Shown: positions 24,285 to 33,087, numbered from the stretch's first letter. The stretch: DNA of 64,000 bases from Flaviflagellibacter sp963786225 (GCA_963786225.1 CAWAYQ010000006.1:124001-188000), one strand, 5' to 3'. Notes: generated by a model from the letters alone, not told the origin. Numbers and translations: made by a program.

Positions 24285-24865
24285 CACAGGGCGTATTTCA
24301 CGACGACGAAGCCGCCGACAAGCACCATCAGGAAAACAGCGGTCACAAGTCCGAGACGCTTCTCGATGAAGGCGCGAATCGGCTCGCCATAGAATTTCAG
24401 AAGGCCCGCGATGAGGAAGAAGCGCACGCCCCGCGTGATGCAGGACAGGATGACGAACCAGAAGAAGCTGTAGCCCGCGAGCCCCGACGCGATGGTCACG
24501 AGCTTGTAGGGGATGGGCGTCAGTCCCTTGATCAGGATGATCCAGGCGCCCCAATCGCGGTAGGCGGCGCGGAACGCCTCCATCTTGTCCTGATAGCCGT
24601 AAGCCGAGATCAGCCATTGGCCGAGGCTGTCGAACAGCAGCGCGCCGATGGCGTAGCCCAGCATGCCGCCGAGAACCGAGGTGAGGGTGCACCACGCGGC
24701 GATGCGGAACGCCTGATCGCGATTGGCGAGAACGACCGGGATCAGAACGACGTCGGGCGGAATGGGAAAGAACGAGCTTTCCGCAAACGAGATAAGGCCG
24801 AGCGTGCGGATGGCGCGTTTGCCCTCCGCCATGCGCATGGTCCAGTCATAAAGCGGGCGAAGCAT
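24284..24865 (-). CDS. YqaA family (VTT/DedA-like) membrane protein
   Basis: A 193-residue membrane protein with the VTT-domain signature FAESSFFPIPPDVVLIPVVL in the first third and WIILIKGLTPIPYKLVTIASG in the second. Short re-entrant helices with PIPP/PIPY are characteristic of DedA-related flippases and transporters. Relatives take part in lipid carrier recycling or ion handling; this one is unassigned. It is coupled to dsbB downstream. Start ATG 24865 is the first in the frame. Confidence 0.85.
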   Translation of the reverse strand: MLRPLYDWTMRMAEGKRAIRTLGLISFAESSFFPIPPDVVLIPVVLANRDQAFRIAAWCTLTSVLGGMLGYAIGALLFDSLGQWLISAYGYQDKMEAFRAAYRDWGAWIILIKGLTPIPYKLVTIASGLAGYSFFWFVILSCITRGVRFFLIAGLLKFYGEPIRAFIEKRLGLVTAVFLMVLVGGFVVVKYAL

Positions 24866-25087
24866 AAGGATGGGTTCCGGCGGATGGCACGTCCCGTCTA
24901 ATGGGATCGCGCCGTGCCGTCCACCGCACCGGGCCTCGGCGCAGAGCCGTCTTTGCCGCTCTGTCCCAGTCCTCCTTGGGATCGCGCCCGAGCCGCGCCC
25001 GGTTATGAGACGAAAGGGCGCGGTCGCGCCGGTTTCGCGCGGGCTTTGGCTTGCCTATGGGGCGCAACCGGGGTTATCTCCGCGCCG

Positions 25088-25174
25088 CTGCGGGCGTGGC
25101 GGAATTGGTAGACGCAGGGGACTCAAAATCCCCCGTCCTCACGGATATGTCGGTTCGAGTCCGACCGCCCGCAC
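25088..25174 (+). tRNA. tRNA-Leu (anticodon CAA)
   Basis: A long-variable-arm class II tRNA of 87 bases. The acceptor arms GCGGGCG and CGCCCGC pair fully. The D loop contains GAATTGGTAGAC. The anticodon stem GGGGA/TCCCC encloses CTCAAAA (anticodon CAA, reading TTG). The variable arm CGTCCTCACGGATATG and the T arm GTCGG-TTCGAGT-CCGAC are present. CCA is encoded. The convergent cupin gene ends two bases beyond it. Confidence 0.95.
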
Positions 25175-25176
25175 CA

Positions 25177-25608
25177 TTACCGTCGTTGGGCCTCGTCAGG
25201 CACCATCTGTGGTGCGACCGCATATTGCTCGGCGCTCACCTCTTCCAGCCAATCGACATGAACGCCGTCGAGCGCCTCGTGCCAGGCGATGTGGACCATG
25301 CCGGTCTCGGGGGCAGCCCCATGCCAATGCTTCTCGCCCGGCGAAATCCACACCGTATCGCCGGGTCCGGCCTCGCGAACCGGGCCGCCCCAGGTCTGGA
25401 CCCAGCAGGTGCCGGAGACGACGTGGAGCGTCTGGCCGAGGGGATGGGTGTGCCAGAAGGTGCGGGCGCCCGGCTCGAACGTCACGCGCACGGCGCGGAC
25501 TCGCGCGGGCGGCGGCGCTTCCTGGATGGGGTCGAGCCAGACCGCGCCGGTGAAATAATCGGCGGCCCCGCGCTTCGTGGCCTGGGTACCTGATCGTGTG
25601 ATGTCCAT
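25177..25608 (-). CDS. Cupin domain protein
   Basis: About 143 residues forming a single cupin barrel. Metal ligands appear in FWHTHPLGQTLHVVSG (two histidines, then a third) and in GEKHWHGAAP. The N-terminal half YFTGAVWLDPIQEAPPP resembles the small cupins linked to hydroxynitrile or quercetin-type chemistry, so it may be a metal-dependent enzyme or binding protein. No substrate can be named. ATG 25608 has AGAGGG upstream and is preferred to a start seven codons earlier. It has no operon partner and ends beside tRNA-Leu. Confidence 0.85.
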   Translation of the reverse strand: MDITRSGTQATKRGAADYFTGAVWLDPIQEAPPPARVRAVRVTFEPGARTFWHTHPLGQTLHVVSGTCWVQTWGGPVREAGPGDTVWISPGEKHWHGAAPETGMVHIAWHEALDGVHVDWLEEVSAEQYAVAPQMVPDEAQRR

Positions 25609-25797
25609 CTCGCCCTCTTTCGGCTGCAACAGTGTCCATTGCCCCGCGCGAGATCAAGACAATCCGGCTCGCGGCAGCCTTAACTCCGAGGCAGGCATCG
25701 GTCGCAAATTGCGTTGACGCGCCGAAAAGACTGCGCTCGACTTGAGGTCGCGGCGAGGCCCGCCGGGCAACCGCCGGTTTGAGGAAAGGGTCCAGCC

Positions 25798-26370
25798 ATG
25801 CGTGCAGCAAGAGCGGCCGATAGGCCTCACATCACCGAGTCGGTGCGGTCCAAATGGGGCTGGTTCCTCGCACTCGGCATTCTACTGATCATCGGCGGAA
25901 CGCTCGCGATCCTTCTGCCGGTCGCATCCACTCTGGCGACGAGCCTCGTCGTCGGCGGCGTTCTGTTCGTCGCGGGCATCATGCAGGTGGTGCATGCGTT
26001 CCAGGTCAAGAGCTGGAGCGGGTTCCTGTGGGATCTCCTTATCGGGATCGTCCAGATCGTCGGCGGCGCGATCATCTACCTCAACCCGTTCGCGGGCGCC
26101 GTCACGCTGACGCTTCTGATCGCGGCGATCTTCACGGTCCAGGGCGTCACCCAGATCCTGCTCGCGTTCAAGGTCCGGCCGCATGACGGTTGGGGCTGGC
26201 TTCTGGCATCGGGCGTGATCGCGCTGATCGTCGCCGGAATCCTGATGGCGAAGTTCCCGGTAACGGGCCTGACCGCGCCGGGCACCTTGGCCGGAATCTC
26301 GATCCTGTTCGCCGGCTGGACCTATGTCGTCATCGCACTCTCCGCGCGACGGTTGAGGGCCGTAGTCTAG
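25798..26370 (+). CDS. HdeD family (DUF308) membrane protein
   Basis: A 190-residue protein with six predicted membrane spans in three repeated pairs (WFLALGILLIIGGTLAIL, FLWDLLIGIVQIVGGAIIYL, WGWLLASGVIALIVAGILM). HdeD-like proteins are associated with acid or general stress. The molecular function is not known. The N-terminus is basic and cytosolic. GAGGAAAGGG lies upstream of ATG 25798. No EcfG match is seen in the 170 bp upstream. The convergent MFS gene begins its stop 17 bp downstream. Confidence 0.88.
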   Translation: MRAARAADRPHITESVRSKWGWFLALGILLIIGGTLAILLPVASTLATSLVVGGVLFVAGIMQVVHAFQVKSWSGFLWDLLIGIVQIVGGAIIYLNPFAGAVTLTLLIAAIFTVQGVTQILLAFKVRPHDGWGWLLASGVIALIVAGILMAKFPVTGLTAPGTLAGISILFAGWTYVVIALSARRLRAVV

Positions 26371-26387
26371 TCGCCGGGTTTCGCGAG

Positions 26388-27968
26388 CTAGTCCACGTTT
26401 ATCGCGCCGGCTGCGGTTCCCGCCTCGCGCTCGGTTCCTGACATATCGTGCGGGCCGCGCAGGACGCGGGCGGCGAACAGCGCCGCCGCGACGGCGATGG
26501 CGGTGCAGAGAAGATTCGTCATCCGGAAGGCTTCGAGGAAGGCCGCGCGGGCGGAGGCGACCGCATCGGCCGCGGCGGGGCCGGCCAGTTGCGCTGCCGC
26601 GGCCAGCGCGCCGCCCAGAGTGTCGCGCGCGGCCGCAAGGCCGGCCGCGTCCATGCCGAGCAGGGCCGTGCCGTCCATCAGCATCTGATAGGTCGCGGCA
26701 AACAGGCTGCCGAGAACGGCGATGCCGACGGCGCCGCCGAATTCGAAGCTCGTCTCCGAAATCGCCGAGGCCGCACCTGCGCGTTCGGGCGGTGTCGCCG
26801 CCATTACGAGGTCGGTCGTCAACGTCGCGACCGGCGAGAACGCAATGCTGAGAATGACCGTCCCGGTGACGACGATCCACAGGCCGTATTCGGCGGCGCC
26901 CGCCATCAGGAGAAAGCCGAGCGCCGCAATGGCAAAGCTGGCCGCGATCACATGCGAGGGCCGGAAGCGACGCGAAAGGCGCGGCGTCACGAGCGAGCCG
27001 ACGACGAAAGCGAGGCCCGAGGGCACGGTCCACAGGCCGGCGTGCAGCGGGCTGAGGCCGACGACGAGCTGTAAGTACTGTGCGACGAAGACGAAGGAGC
27101 CGAAGATCGCGAACAGGCCAAGAATGTTGATGGCGAGCGAGGCGCTGACGGCGGGAACGCGAAACAGCGATACGTCGATAAGCGGGTCTTTGAGGTTCTG
27201 CTGTTTGACGACGAACAGCGCGCCGAGCGCCAAGCCGCCGATGATGGCGAGGGTGGCCAGGAGGGCGCCTCCGTCGATCGCCAGGTGCTTGAGGCCCCAG
27301 ATTACCGCGAGTACGGAGCCGAGGGAGAGCGCGGCGGAGACAATGTCGATGCGGCCGGCGTTCTCGTCACGGAATTCCGGTAGCAGCAGCGGGCCGAGCA
27401 CCAGCAAAAGCAGCATCACCGGCACGTTGAGGAGAAACACCGAGCCCCACCAGAAATGCTCGAGCATGATTCCTCCAAGCAGCGGGCCGACCACGCCGCC
27501 CGCCGAAAAACTCGCGATCCACATGCCTATGGCGAAGGTGCGTTCCTGCGGGTCGAGGAACATGTTGCGGATGAGTGAGAGCGTCGACGGCGCGAGCGTC
27601 GCCGCGGCCACACCCTGCAGACCGCGTGCAAAGATCAGCATCGGGGCGGTCGTCGCGAACGCGGCGATCAGCGAGGTCGCGCCGAACGCGACCGCCCCGA
27701 TCAGGAGAATCTTGCGGCGTCCGATGCGGTCGCCAAGCGTTCCCATCGTGATCAGCGACCCGGCGACGAAGAAGCCGTAGATGTCGACGATCCAAAGAAG
27801 CTGCACGGCGTTCGGATTGAGGTCCGCGATCAGATGCGGCACCGCGAGATTGAGCACGGTGAGATCCATCGAGTAGAGCACGCACGGCAAAGCCAGAACC
27901 GCGAGGCCGATCCATTCGCGCCGGGTCGCCTTCGGGCTCGTCGAATGTTCGGTCAGGGTTTTCTGCAT
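26388..27968 (-). CDS. DHA2-type MFS drug exporter (14 spans, QacA/SmvA-like)
   Basis: A 526-residue proton-coupled exporter with about fourteen spans. The motif A loop GTLGDRIGRRKILLIG follows helix 2. The N-terminal ALPCVLYSMDLTVLNLAVPHL and the motif C-like GGVVGPLLGGIML are typical of the QacA/SmvA group, which exports cationic biocides and dyes. Its start overlaps the SRPBCC stop (TGATG), making it the last gene of an arsR-SRPBCC-MFS operon. The drug is unknown; the ArsR-type repressor probably governs expression. Confidence 0.88.
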   Translation of the reverse strand: MQKTLTEHSTSPKATRREWIGLAVLALPCVLYSMDLTVLNLAVPHLIADLNPNAVQLLWIVDIYGFFVAGSLITMGTLGDRIGRRKILLIGAVAFGATSLIAAFATTAPMLIFARGLQGVAAATLAPSTLSLIRNMFLDPQERTFAIGMWIASFSAGGVVGPLLGGIMLEHFWWGSVFLLNVPVMLLLLVLGPLLLPEFRDENAGRIDIVSAALSLGSVLAVIWGLKHLAIDGGALLATLAIIGGLALGALFVVKQQNLKDPLIDVSLFRVPAVSASLAINILGLFAIFGSFVFVAQYLQLVVGLSPLHAGLWTVPSGLAFVVGSLVTPRLSRRFRPSHVIAASFAIAALGFLLMAGAAEYGLWIVVTGTVILSIAFSPVATLTTDLVMAATPPERAGAASAISETSFEFGGAVGIAVLGSLFAATYQMLMDGTALLGMDAAGLAAARDTLGGALAAAAQLAGPAAADAVASARAAFLEAFRMTNLLCTAIAVAAALFAARVLRGPHDMSGTEREAGTAAGAINVD

Positions 27969-28402
27969 CAGCGGGCCGCGAGAGCGCGTTCGAGTTTGCC
28001 GAAGGCCTGCGTCCAGCCATATTCGTGGCCGGCGCGAGCCGCCTCATCCGCGAACTTTTCGTGGAGCAGAGTGAGGATCGTATCTTCTCCGTCCGGCTTC
28101 AGCGTGACCGTGACGCGGGATTCACGCTCCGGCATGGTGATCCAGGCCCAGGTGAATTCCAGCCGCGTGTGCGGCTCCACCACGAGATAGGTGCCCGACA
28201 CATCGTGCACCTCCCCGTCGGTCGCCCGCATCTGCACGCGGAAACGTCCGCCGACCCGCACATCGGCTTCGGCGTGAAACACGGTGCAGTGATCCGGACC
28301 GAACCAGTGCATCAGCATTTCGGGATCGGTCCACGCGGCGAAGACCAGAGCGGGCGGCGCGGACAGGCGCTTCTTGATCGTGAGGCTTGGATTCACGGTC
28401 AT
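27968..28402 (-). CDS. SRPBCC (AHSA1-like) domain protein
   Basis: A 144-residue START/SRPBCC-fold protein of the AHSA1 group. Signatures are IKKRLSAPPALVFAAWTDPEM, HWFGPDHCTV and RVGGRFRVQM, then LVVEPHTRLEFTW. These proteins have a hydrophobic ligand pocket; specificity is unknown. Start ATG 28402 overlaps the ArsR stop (ATGA) and its stop overlaps the MFS start. Coupling of ArsR and AHSA1-type genes is common in Actinobacteria and Proteobacteria. Confidence 0.87.
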   Translation of the reverse strand: MTVNPSLTIKKRLSAPPALVFAAWTDPEMLMHWFGPDHCTVFHAEADVRVGGRFRVQMRATDGEVHDVSGTYLVVEPHTRLEFTWAWITMPERESRVTVTLKPDGEDTILTLLHEKFADEAARAGHEYGWTQAFGKLERALAAR

Positions 28403-28734
28403 TTTTTCTTCGTCTCCAGAAATTTGGCGAGGCGCTCGAGACTCATCGTCCAGAAGCGCTGGTACTGAATAAGCCACTTCATAGCATCCTCCATCGGCGC
28501 AGCATTGATGCGGCAGGAGACCGTGCGGCCGCTTTTCACGCGATGGATGAGCCCGGCATCCGACAGGACGTCGAGGTGCTTCATCACCGCGGGCAGCGAC
28601 ATCGGCAGCGGCCGAGCGAGATCGGACACCGACATCTCATCGCCCGCTTCCAGTCGCGCAAGCAAGGCACGGCGTGTCGGATCGGCGAGAGCCGAGAATG
28701 TCCGGTCGAGCGCGGCCTCCTGATACTTAACCAT
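28399..28734 (-). CDS. ArsR-family transcriptional regulator
   Basis: A 111-residue winged-helix repressor: FSALADPTRRALLARLEAG, then MSVSDLARPLPMSLPAVMKHLDVLSDAGLI and the wing HRVKSGRTVSCRINAAP. The metal-binding cysteines of true ArsR (CVC) are absent, so it probably responds to an organic ligand or to its SRPBCC partner. It heads the three-gene operon; the short promoter region lies between it and the flavin reductase gene. Confidence 0.9.
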   Translation of the reverse strand: MVKYQEAALDRTFSALADPTRRALLARLEAGDEMSVSDLARPLPMSLPAVMKHLDVLSDAGLIHRVKSGRTVSCRINAAPMEDAMKWLIQYQRFWTMSLERLAKFLETKKK

Positions 28735-28779
28735 GGGGTTAAGTAATAGGGGCGCGCGGTACGGAAGTCAAATCGCCGG

Positions 28780-29337
28780 TCACAGCATCCCCGGCATGAA
28801 GCTTTTGCGATAATTCACAGTACGCCCGGAGGTGATGAAAATGCCCTCGCCCGTATAGTGCAGCATTTTCGGTGTGCGCGGCGTCTTTCGCGCGTGGGCC
28901 TTCACGACTTCGAATATGAACAGGCTGTAGGTACGTATGAGTTTGGTGTCGACGAGCCGGCATTCGAGATTGGCGTGGCACTCGCCGATCATGGGCGCGG
29001 AAACCCTTTCGGCCTCGACCGCGGTGAGTTTGAAGGCCTCGAACTTGTCGGTGTCGCGGCCCGATGAATTGCCGATGCCGACAATTTTCGCCGCCATGTC
29101 GGATGTCGGGATGTTGATGACGCATTCGCGGCTCTCGCGGATGAGGCCGTGGCTGTGGTTCTGGTCCCAGATGTAGCAACCGATCAGCGAAGGCGCGAAG
29201 CCCATGACCATGTGCCAGCCCATGGTCATGATGTCCCGTTCGCCCTTGTGAGCGGAGGAGACGAGAACGACAGGCCCGGGCTCGAGGAAGCGGCGGATCT
29301 CGGAGACCGGAAAATCGCTTTTCTTGCTCGGCGCCAT
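28780..29337 (-). CDS. Flavin reductase family (DIM6/NTAB-like) protein
   Basis: About 185 residues of the FMN-binding split-barrel type. The motif GPVVLVSSAHKGERDIMTMGWHM near the N-terminus and SRECVINIPTSDMAAKIVGIG are characteristic of flavin reductase-like proteins that bind FMN. They supply reduced flavin or act on small substrates. ATG 29337 has GAGAGGAG seven bases upstream; an earlier in-frame ATG is less likely. It ends 45 bp before the ArsR operon start on the same strand, but has its own upstream region shared with the divergent GAF kinase. Confidence 0.88.
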   Translation of the reverse strand: MAPSKKSDFPVSEIRRFLEPGPVVLVSSAHKGERDIMTMGWHMVMGFAPSLIGCYIWDQNHSHGLIRESRECVINIPTSDMAAKIVGIGNSSGRDTDKFEAFKLTAVEAERVSAPMIGECHANLECRLVDTKLIRTYSLFIFEVVKAHARKTPRTPKMLHYTGEGIFITSGRTVNYRKSFMPGML

Positions 29338-29457
29338 GATGTGCTCCTCTCTCGACATTGTCTCAACGCCCCAACGGCTGATTTGAAACGCACGGTTTTG
29401 TGGTCGATTGCCCTGGACGGTGAATGAACTCCATTCCTGTTCTGGCGTTGAGGCCGG

Positions 29458-30642
29458 GTGAACCGTGTGACCAAGACCGAAATCGATGACGATGTCGCGG
29501 CTATAGCCGGCATCAACGCGCTCGCAACCATCCTGGACGTCGTTTGCCGGACGACCGGCATGGGCTTTGCGGCCGTGGCCCGGGTCACCGACGACCGCTG
29601 GGTCGCCTGCGCCGTGAGGGATGAAATCCAGTTCGGGCTGAAGCCCGGCGGCGAGTTGAAGGTCGAAACCACGATTTGCAGCGAGATACGCGCCAGCGGT
29701 CAGGCCGTCGTCATCGACCACGTTGCCGATGACGAGGCGTTCCGCGGCCACCCGGCGCCCGCGTTCTATGGCTTCCAAAGCTATATCTCGGTGCCGATCA
29801 GATGTGCCAAGGGGGTGTTCTTCGGCACGCTCTGCGCCATCGATCCGCGTCCCATGAGGCTGAACACGCCCGAAACGGTCGGCATGTTCCGCCTGTTCGC
29901 CGACCTCATCGGTTTCCATCTCGATGCCCGCGACCGGCTGGCTGTGAGCGAAGCAGCGTTTCTCAGCGAGCGCGAGACCGCCGAACTGCGCGAACAGTTC
30001 GTTGCCGTTCTCGGGCACGATCTGCGCAATCCCCTGGCCTCGATCGATGCCGGCACAAGGATGCTGGAAAAAACTCCCCTCGACGAAAAGGCGCAGGCGA
30101 TCGTCACGTTGATCCAGAGCAGCGTGTGGCGGATAGCGGGGCTGATCGAGAACGTTCTGGATTTCGCGCGCGGGCGGCTGGGCGGCGGCCTGACACTGAA
30201 CCGGAGCGCCACCGCGCCGCTGGCGCCGGTGCTGCTCCAGGTCGTCGAGGAACTGCAAGCCGCCTGGCCGGAACGCGACATCCGCACCCATGTCGATTTG
30301 CCGGAGCGGGTGAATTGCGATCGCGCGCGCATGGCGCAACTGCTGTCCAGCCTCCTCGGCAATGCCCTGGTGCACGGCGCGCCGGACAAACCCGTTTCGG
30401 TCGGCGCCGAGCTGCGGGACGGGCGGTTCGAGCTTTACGTGGCCAATGGCGGCGCGCCGATGTCCGAAAAGATGCTGGAGAGCCTGTTCGAGCCGTCCTC
30501 CCGGGAGCCGGCGGGAGGTCACAGGCAGGGCCTGGGTCTCGGCCTGTTCATCGCCGCCGAGATCGCGCGGGCGCATGGCGGGACGCTGACGGCGAAGTCC
30601 GCGACCGAGGAAACGCGGTTCACGATGACGATGCCGGTCTGA
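29458..30642 (+). CDS. GAF-domain sensor histidine kinase
   Basis: A 394-residue soluble kinase. A GAF domain spans about residues 20-160 (AVVIDHVADDEAF, SYISVPIRCAKGVFFGTLCAI). The HisKA helix has FVAVLGHDLRNPLASIDAG with the phosphoacceptor histidine. The ATPase domain has LLGNALVHGAPDKP, a reduced glycine box (FELYVANGGAPM) and GLGLGLFIAAEIARAHGG. It is predicted to be active, but no response regulator lies next to it. The start is GTG 29458, with GTG 29467 also possible; no good binding site is seen. A one-mismatch EcfG-like site ends nine bases before the start. Confidence 0.85.
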   Translation: MNRVTKTEIDDDVAAIAGINALATILDVVCRTTGMGFAAVARVTDDRWVACAVRDEIQFGLKPGGELKVETTICSEIRASGQAVVIDHVADDEAFRGHPAPAFYGFQSYISVPIRCAKGVFFGTLCAIDPRPMRLNTPETVGMFRLFADLIGFHLDARDRLAVSEAAFLSERETAELREQFVAVLGHDLRNPLASIDAGTRMLEKTPLDEKAQAIVTLIQSSVWRIAGLIENVLDFARGRLGGGLTLNRSATAPLAPVLLQVVEELQAAWPERDIRTHVDLPERVNCDRARMAQLLSSLLGNALVHGAPDKPVSVGAELRDGRFELYVANGGAPMSEKMLESLFEPSSREPAGGHRQGLGLGLFIAAEIARAHGGTLTAKSATEETRFTMTMPV

Positions 30643-30652
30643 CCCGGCCGCC

Positions 30653-31252
30653 TCAGCGTGTAAGGCTCGCCTGGATAAGTTTCTTTGCGTTTTCGACGAG
30701 CGACCGGGCGGGTCCTTCGGTGCCGAACAGGTGAGCCGAAATATAGGCGCCTTCGATCAGAAGATGGAGCCCGTCTCCCAGCGCCTCGGGAGAGGCGGCG
30801 CCCATATCGCGGGCCATGACACGCAGGCGGCGGCGGAGCTCCGCCTTGTTGGCCGCGGGAACGCGCCGGGCCGGATGGCCGGCTTCGGGATATTCCACCA
30901 GGGCGTTGGTAAGGCCACATCCGCGATAGCCGGGCGTAGCCGCACGCTGGGACAGACCGGACATAAAGCTGAGAATTTGCGCGCGCGGATCGCCGGGATG
31001 GGCCGCGACGGCGGCGTCGAAGAACGACCAGAATCGGGCGTCGTACTCTTCGAGATAGCGGGCGGTCAGGTCGTCCTTCGAACCGAAGCTGCGATAGAGG
31101 CTCGGTTTGGTCGCGCCGGCCAGAGCCACGATCTCCTCGACGCCGACCGCGCGAATGCCGAGGCGATAGTACAGATCGCGCGCGGCCGAGAGGATGCGAT
31201 CCGAGGCGCGGCGGGGCGGCGATTTATCAAGATTGGTTGCGGTCACGATCAC
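30653..31252 (-). CDS. TetR-family transcriptional repressor
   Basis: A 199-residue regulator. The N-terminal helix-turn-helix is seen in SDRILSAARDLYYRLGIRAV and EEIVALAGATKPSLYRSFGS. The C-terminal ligand domain ends with a long helical region. The start is a GTG (31252), with a second GTG two codons on. It diverges from an MFS gene across 65 bp. Two 15-bp palindromic sites in that gap are likely its operators. It probably represses both genes until the exporter's substrate binds. Confidence 0.9.
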   Translation of the reverse strand: MIVTATNLDKSPPRRASDRILSAARDLYYRLGIRAVGVEEIVALAGATKPSLYRSFGSKDDLTARYLEEYDARFWSFFDAAVAAHPGDPRAQILSFMSGLSQRAATPGYRGCGLTNALVEYPEAGHPARRVPAANKAELRRRLRVMARDMGAASPEALGDGLHLLIEGAYISAHLFGTEGPARSLVENAKKLIQASLTR

Positions 31253-31270
31253 GAAATCTTGCTTGACAAT

Positions 31271-31317
31271 GTTACCGATCGGTACGTAGCGTCAAACATA
31301 ACGTACCCATCGGTAAC
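31271..31317. promoter_or_regulatory. Twin TetR operators in the tetR/MFS divergent region
   Basis: GTTACCGATCGGTAC (31271-31285) and GTACCCATCGGTAAC (31303-31317), the second nearly the reverse complement of the first. A TTGACA -35 box (31263-31268) is followed at 18 bp by TAGCGT, so the first operator fills the promoter spacer and the second abuts the MFS start codon. That geometry would block transcription of the MFS gene. Confidence 0.8.
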
Positions 31318-32589
31318 ATGTCCATGGTTTTCGCACGCCGCCTCGGCCAGAACTACGCCTTTGTCGTTGTTGGCGTGATTTTCCTGGCGCTGCTCATCTC
31401 GGCCGGATCGCGCGGCGCGCCGGGTGTCCTCATCCTTCCGCTGGAAGAGGCGTTCGGCTGGAGCCGGTCGGCGATTTCCTTGGCGGCGGCGGTCGGCATC
31501 TTCCTCTACGGCCTGGTCGGACCGTTCGCGGTCGCACTGATGGACCGGTTCGGCATCCGCAGGACCCTGATCGGCGCGCTTGCCCTGCTCTCGGCCGCGA
31601 TGGCGCTGAGCTCGCTGATGAGCGAGCCCTGGCACATGGTTCTGACCGTCGGCGTCATGGCGGGACTGGCGTCGGGCTGCATGGCGGTCGTGCTCGGTGC
31701 CTTCACCGTCAATCGCTGGTTCTCGAGCCATCGCGGCCTGGCCATGGGCGTGCTGACATCGGCGACCGCGACGGGAACCCTGATCTTCGTGCCCGGCATG
31801 GCGGCCTTGTCCGAGGCCGGCGGCTGGCAGGCGGTCGTCCTCGCCGTGGCGATCGCGCCTCTGTGTCTCATTCCGCTTGTCTATTTCTTCGTCCCCGAAC
31901 GCCCGGCCTCGGTTGGCCTGATGCGCTACGGCGCGACGACTGCCGACGATGAAAACTACCGGGGCGCCGAGGGCCCGCTTCAGATCGCCATCGGATCCCT
32001 GATGCGCGCCGTACGTACGCGCGTGTTCTGGTATCTGTTCGCGACTTTCTTCATCTGCGGTTTCACGACCAACGGCCTCGTCGGCACGCATCTGATCGCG
32101 CTGTGCGGCGACAACGGCATTCCCGAAGTGCAGGCGGCCGGCCTTCTGGCGATGATGGGCGTGTTCGATCTGATCGGCACCACTTTGTCGGGCTGGCTGA
32201 CCGACCGCTACGATCCGAGGAAGCTTTTGTTCGTCTATTACGGTTTCCGCGGCCTCTCACTGATCTATCTGCCGTTCTCCGATTTCTCGTTCTACAGCCT
32301 GTCGCTGTTTGCCGTGTTCTACGGTCTCGATTGGATCGCGACGGTGCCGCCTACTCTGCGGCTGACCAACGAGGCGTTCGGCGATCGCGCGGGACCGATC
32401 GTGTTCGGCTGGATCGTCGCGGGGCATCAGCTCGGCGCGGCCAGCGCTGCGTTCTTCGCTGGTACGATGCGGAGTTTCCAGGGCGATTATCTGATGGCCT
32501 TCGTGATCGCCGGCCTGACGGGGATCGCGGCGGCGGTGATCGCATTGTTCATCCGGCCGGGCCGCTACGCGGCGGTTGCCGTCGCCTGA
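31318..32589 (+). CDS. MFS transporter (OFA/monocarboxylate-like)
   Basis: A 423-residue carrier with about twelve spans. The first helices contain FVVVGVIFLALLISAG and a Gly-rich SRGAPGVLILPLEEAFGWSR. The cytosolic loop VALMDRFGIRRTLIGALAL matches motif A. The order resembles OFA- or MCT-type carriers of organic acids, but the substrate is not assigned. The ATG at 31318 directly follows the second TetR operator, with no Shine-Dalgarno sequence in the short leader, so translation may depend on an ATG two codons later or be near leaderless. Confidence 0.87.
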   Translation: MSMVFARRLGQNYAFVVVGVIFLALLISAGSRGAPGVLILPLEEAFGWSRSAISLAAAVGIFLYGLVGPFAVALMDRFGIRRTLIGALALLSAAMALSSLMSEPWHMVLTVGVMAGLASGCMAVVLGAFTVNRWFSSHRGLAMGVLTSATATGTLIFVPGMAALSEAGGWQAVVLAVAIAPLCLIPLVYFFVPERPASVGLMRYGATTADDENYRGAEGPLQIAIGSLMRAVRTRVFWYLFATFFICGFTTNGLVGTHLIALCGDNGIPEVQAAGLLAMMGVFDLIGTTLSGWLTDRYDPRKLLFVYYGFRGLSLIYLPFSDFSFYSLSLFAVFYGLDWIATVPPTLRLTNEAFGDRAGPIVFGWIVAGHQLGAASAAFFAGTMRSFQGDYLMAFVIAGLTGIAAAVIALFIRPGRYAAVAVA

Positions 32590-32661
32590 AATATTTTTCC
32601 CGTCTCACGCGTTGTGTCCCAGGCAGACGCACCCATATGCGTGCGCTGAGGAGGGACGCCG

Positions 32662-33060
32662 ATGGCAACGAGGACCGCGACCGCAGGACGCGCACGGGAT
32701 TTCGCACGGACGCTGACCCGCGCCGAACGTCTGGCGCGGCTCGACCGCATCGCGCGCGTCATGGACACGGCATTCGCCATCCCGGGTACGAAGATCCGGC
32801 TCGGCGCCGACGCCGTGCTCGGCCTTGCGCCGGGCGTCGGCGATCTTATCGCGCAGGCCGTATCGGCGTACATACTCTATGAGGCGCACCAGCTGGGCGT
32901 GCCGAAGTACAAGCTGCTGCGCATGGGCGGCAACATCCTGATGGACATCACCTTCGGCGCGGTGCCGATCGCGGGCGATGTGTTCGACGTGTTCTGGCGT
33001 TCGAACGTTCGCAACATGAAGATCGTGCGCGATCACATCGAAAAGCAGGGCCGGAAATAA
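32662..33060 (+). CDS. DUF4112 family membrane protein
   Basis: A 132-residue protein with the DUF4112 pattern: RLDRIARVMDTAFAIPGTKI, then RLGADAVLGLAPGVGDLIAQ (first hydrophobic segment) and GNILMDITFGAVPIAGDVFD (second). The C-terminus KIVRDHIEKQGRK is basic. Role unknown. GAGGAGGGA lies upstream of ATG 32662. The stop falls inside the U-tract of the terminator serving the convergent CBS gene. Confidence 0.87.
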   Translation: MATRTATAGRARDFARTLTRAERLARLDRIARVMDTAFAIPGTKIRLGADAVLGLAPGVGDLIAQAVSAYILYEAHQLGVPKYKLLRMGGNILMDITFGAVPIAGDVFDVFWRSNVRNMKIVRDHIEKQGRK

Positions 33061-33087
33061 AAACGCCGGCTCCAGAGCGAGCCGGCG
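33055..33087 (-). terminator. Terminator of the CBS-domain gene
   Basis: Stem CGCCGGCTC (33064-33072) and GAGCCGGCG (33079-33087) with a six-base loop. Read on the minus strand the stem is followed by GTTTTTATTT, a good U-tract. It lies 22 bp beyond the CBS stop and overlaps the end of the DUF4112 gene. On the plus strand no T-run follows. Confidence 0.8.

Noticed and set aside
28780..30576. Long 598-residue reading frame across flavin reductase and the GAF kinase
   Set aside because: Only the first third (as read from 29337) is a real gene. The rest is an antisense shadow of the GAF kinase.
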